Assembly (NCBI GenBank): GCA_902477365.1
Contig: CABSGW010000164.1
Span: 1 to 6,006 of the forward strand
Direction: 5' to 3'
Length of the DNA: 6,006 nt
From: an uncultured Prevotellaceae bacterium
Lineage (GTDB): Bacteria; Bacteroidota; Bacteroidia; Bacteroidales; Bacteroidaceae
In this document: piece after piece, positions 5,711 to 6,006 of the stretch
Layout of the letters: the number at the start of each line of letters is the position of its first letter
Numbering within the stretch: position 1 is the first letter of the stretch
Notes under the pieces: generated by a model
The model's database searches: none
Told to the model about the DNA's origin: nothing
Seen by the model: only the letters and a program-made list of their open reading frames with translations
Program-made: the position numbers and the translations under genes

Positions 5711-6006
5711 ATGAAAAATATGAATAATTGGTTGTCTTTGCCGCGTTTGTTCCAAGTGATGAAACGCGATGTACAGGAAAACTGGAAAGAATATATGCAC
5801 CAGATCATGGCAGTGTGTGCGGCGATTGTTTTGTTCTTCCTCTTTATGTTGCTTAATACAGGGATATGGGGGAACGGGCAAGCGAGTTTTAACAGGGCTG
5901 CTTCCCTTATGTTCCGGATGGCTTTCATGGTTCTTATGTTTGTGAAGGTATCCCAGGTGTTCAGGTTCTTTGATGACAAAGGAAAACGTATTAGCTACCT
6001 GATGCT
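5711..6006 (+). CDS. ABC transporter permease, paralogue of the preceding gene (3' end beyond window)
   Basis: Begins 11 bases after the previous stop and is open through the right edge, giving 98 complete codons. The N-terminus NNWLSLPRLFQVMKRDVQEN is followed by two helices, about 32-50 (IMAVCAAIVLFFLFMLLNT) and about 67-82 (MFRMAFMVLMFVKVSQ). Then comes DDKGKRISYLML, matching the KKTDSIDYLML loop of the upstream permease at the corresponding place. The two proteins are therefore diverged paralogues and likely form a heterodimer with the ATPase. I use the ATG at 5711; a second ATG at 5720 is possible. The upstream sequence agaattaaaa is A-rich with no GGAGG. The remaining two thirds are not in the window. 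Confidence 0.85.
   Translation, partial: MKNMNNWLSLPRLFQVMKRDVQENWKEYMHQIMAVCAAIVLFFLFMLLNTGIWGNGQASFNRAASLMFRMAFMVLMFVKVSQVFRFFDDKGKRISYLM

Overview
The window looks like chromosomal DNA of a gut-type Bacteroidales (Bacteroides or a close relative). The evidence is moderate GC, very weak Shine-Dalgarno sequences, two matches to the Bacteroides -7 promoter element TAnnTTTG, and a set of envelope proteins typical of that order. All credible genes are on the + strand. I see no tRNA, rRNA, CRISPR array, insertion sequence or phage gene.

Left block (1-1380): the 3' end of a drug-efflux type ABC-2 permease (49-189) is followed a few bases later by a complete paralogous permease (195-1298). This is the usual tail of a YhhJ/YbhR-like efflux operon, whose ATPase and membrane-fusion genes would lie upstream. 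The first ~50-65 bases do not belong to that operon. The permease frame is closed by three stops, while another frame reads like the C-terminal part of an unrelated surface protein. The left edge is therefore a chimera, either a real rearrangement or an assembly error. The efflux operon ends in two tandem hairpins; the first encloses the stop codon of the last gene.

Middle block (1452-3923): a compact four-gene unit. It holds an ECF sigma factor (1505-2002), a translationally coupled single-pass membrane protein that is probably its anti-sigma factor (1999-2448), a small secreted protein of unknown function (2482-2919) and an outer-membrane beta-barrel protein (2944-3861). It ends in a strong intrinsic terminator. 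The arrangement suggests an envelope-sensing regulatory unit that carries its own periplasmic and outer-membrane components.

Right block (3969-6006): a clear Bacteroides-type promoter drives a second, different ABC system. It has an ATPase (4039-4893), a six-helix permease (4905-5699) and the start of a paralogous second permease (5711 to the window end). The paired permeases suggest a heterodimeric exporter or envelope-maintenance transporter; the substrate cannot be read from the sequence.
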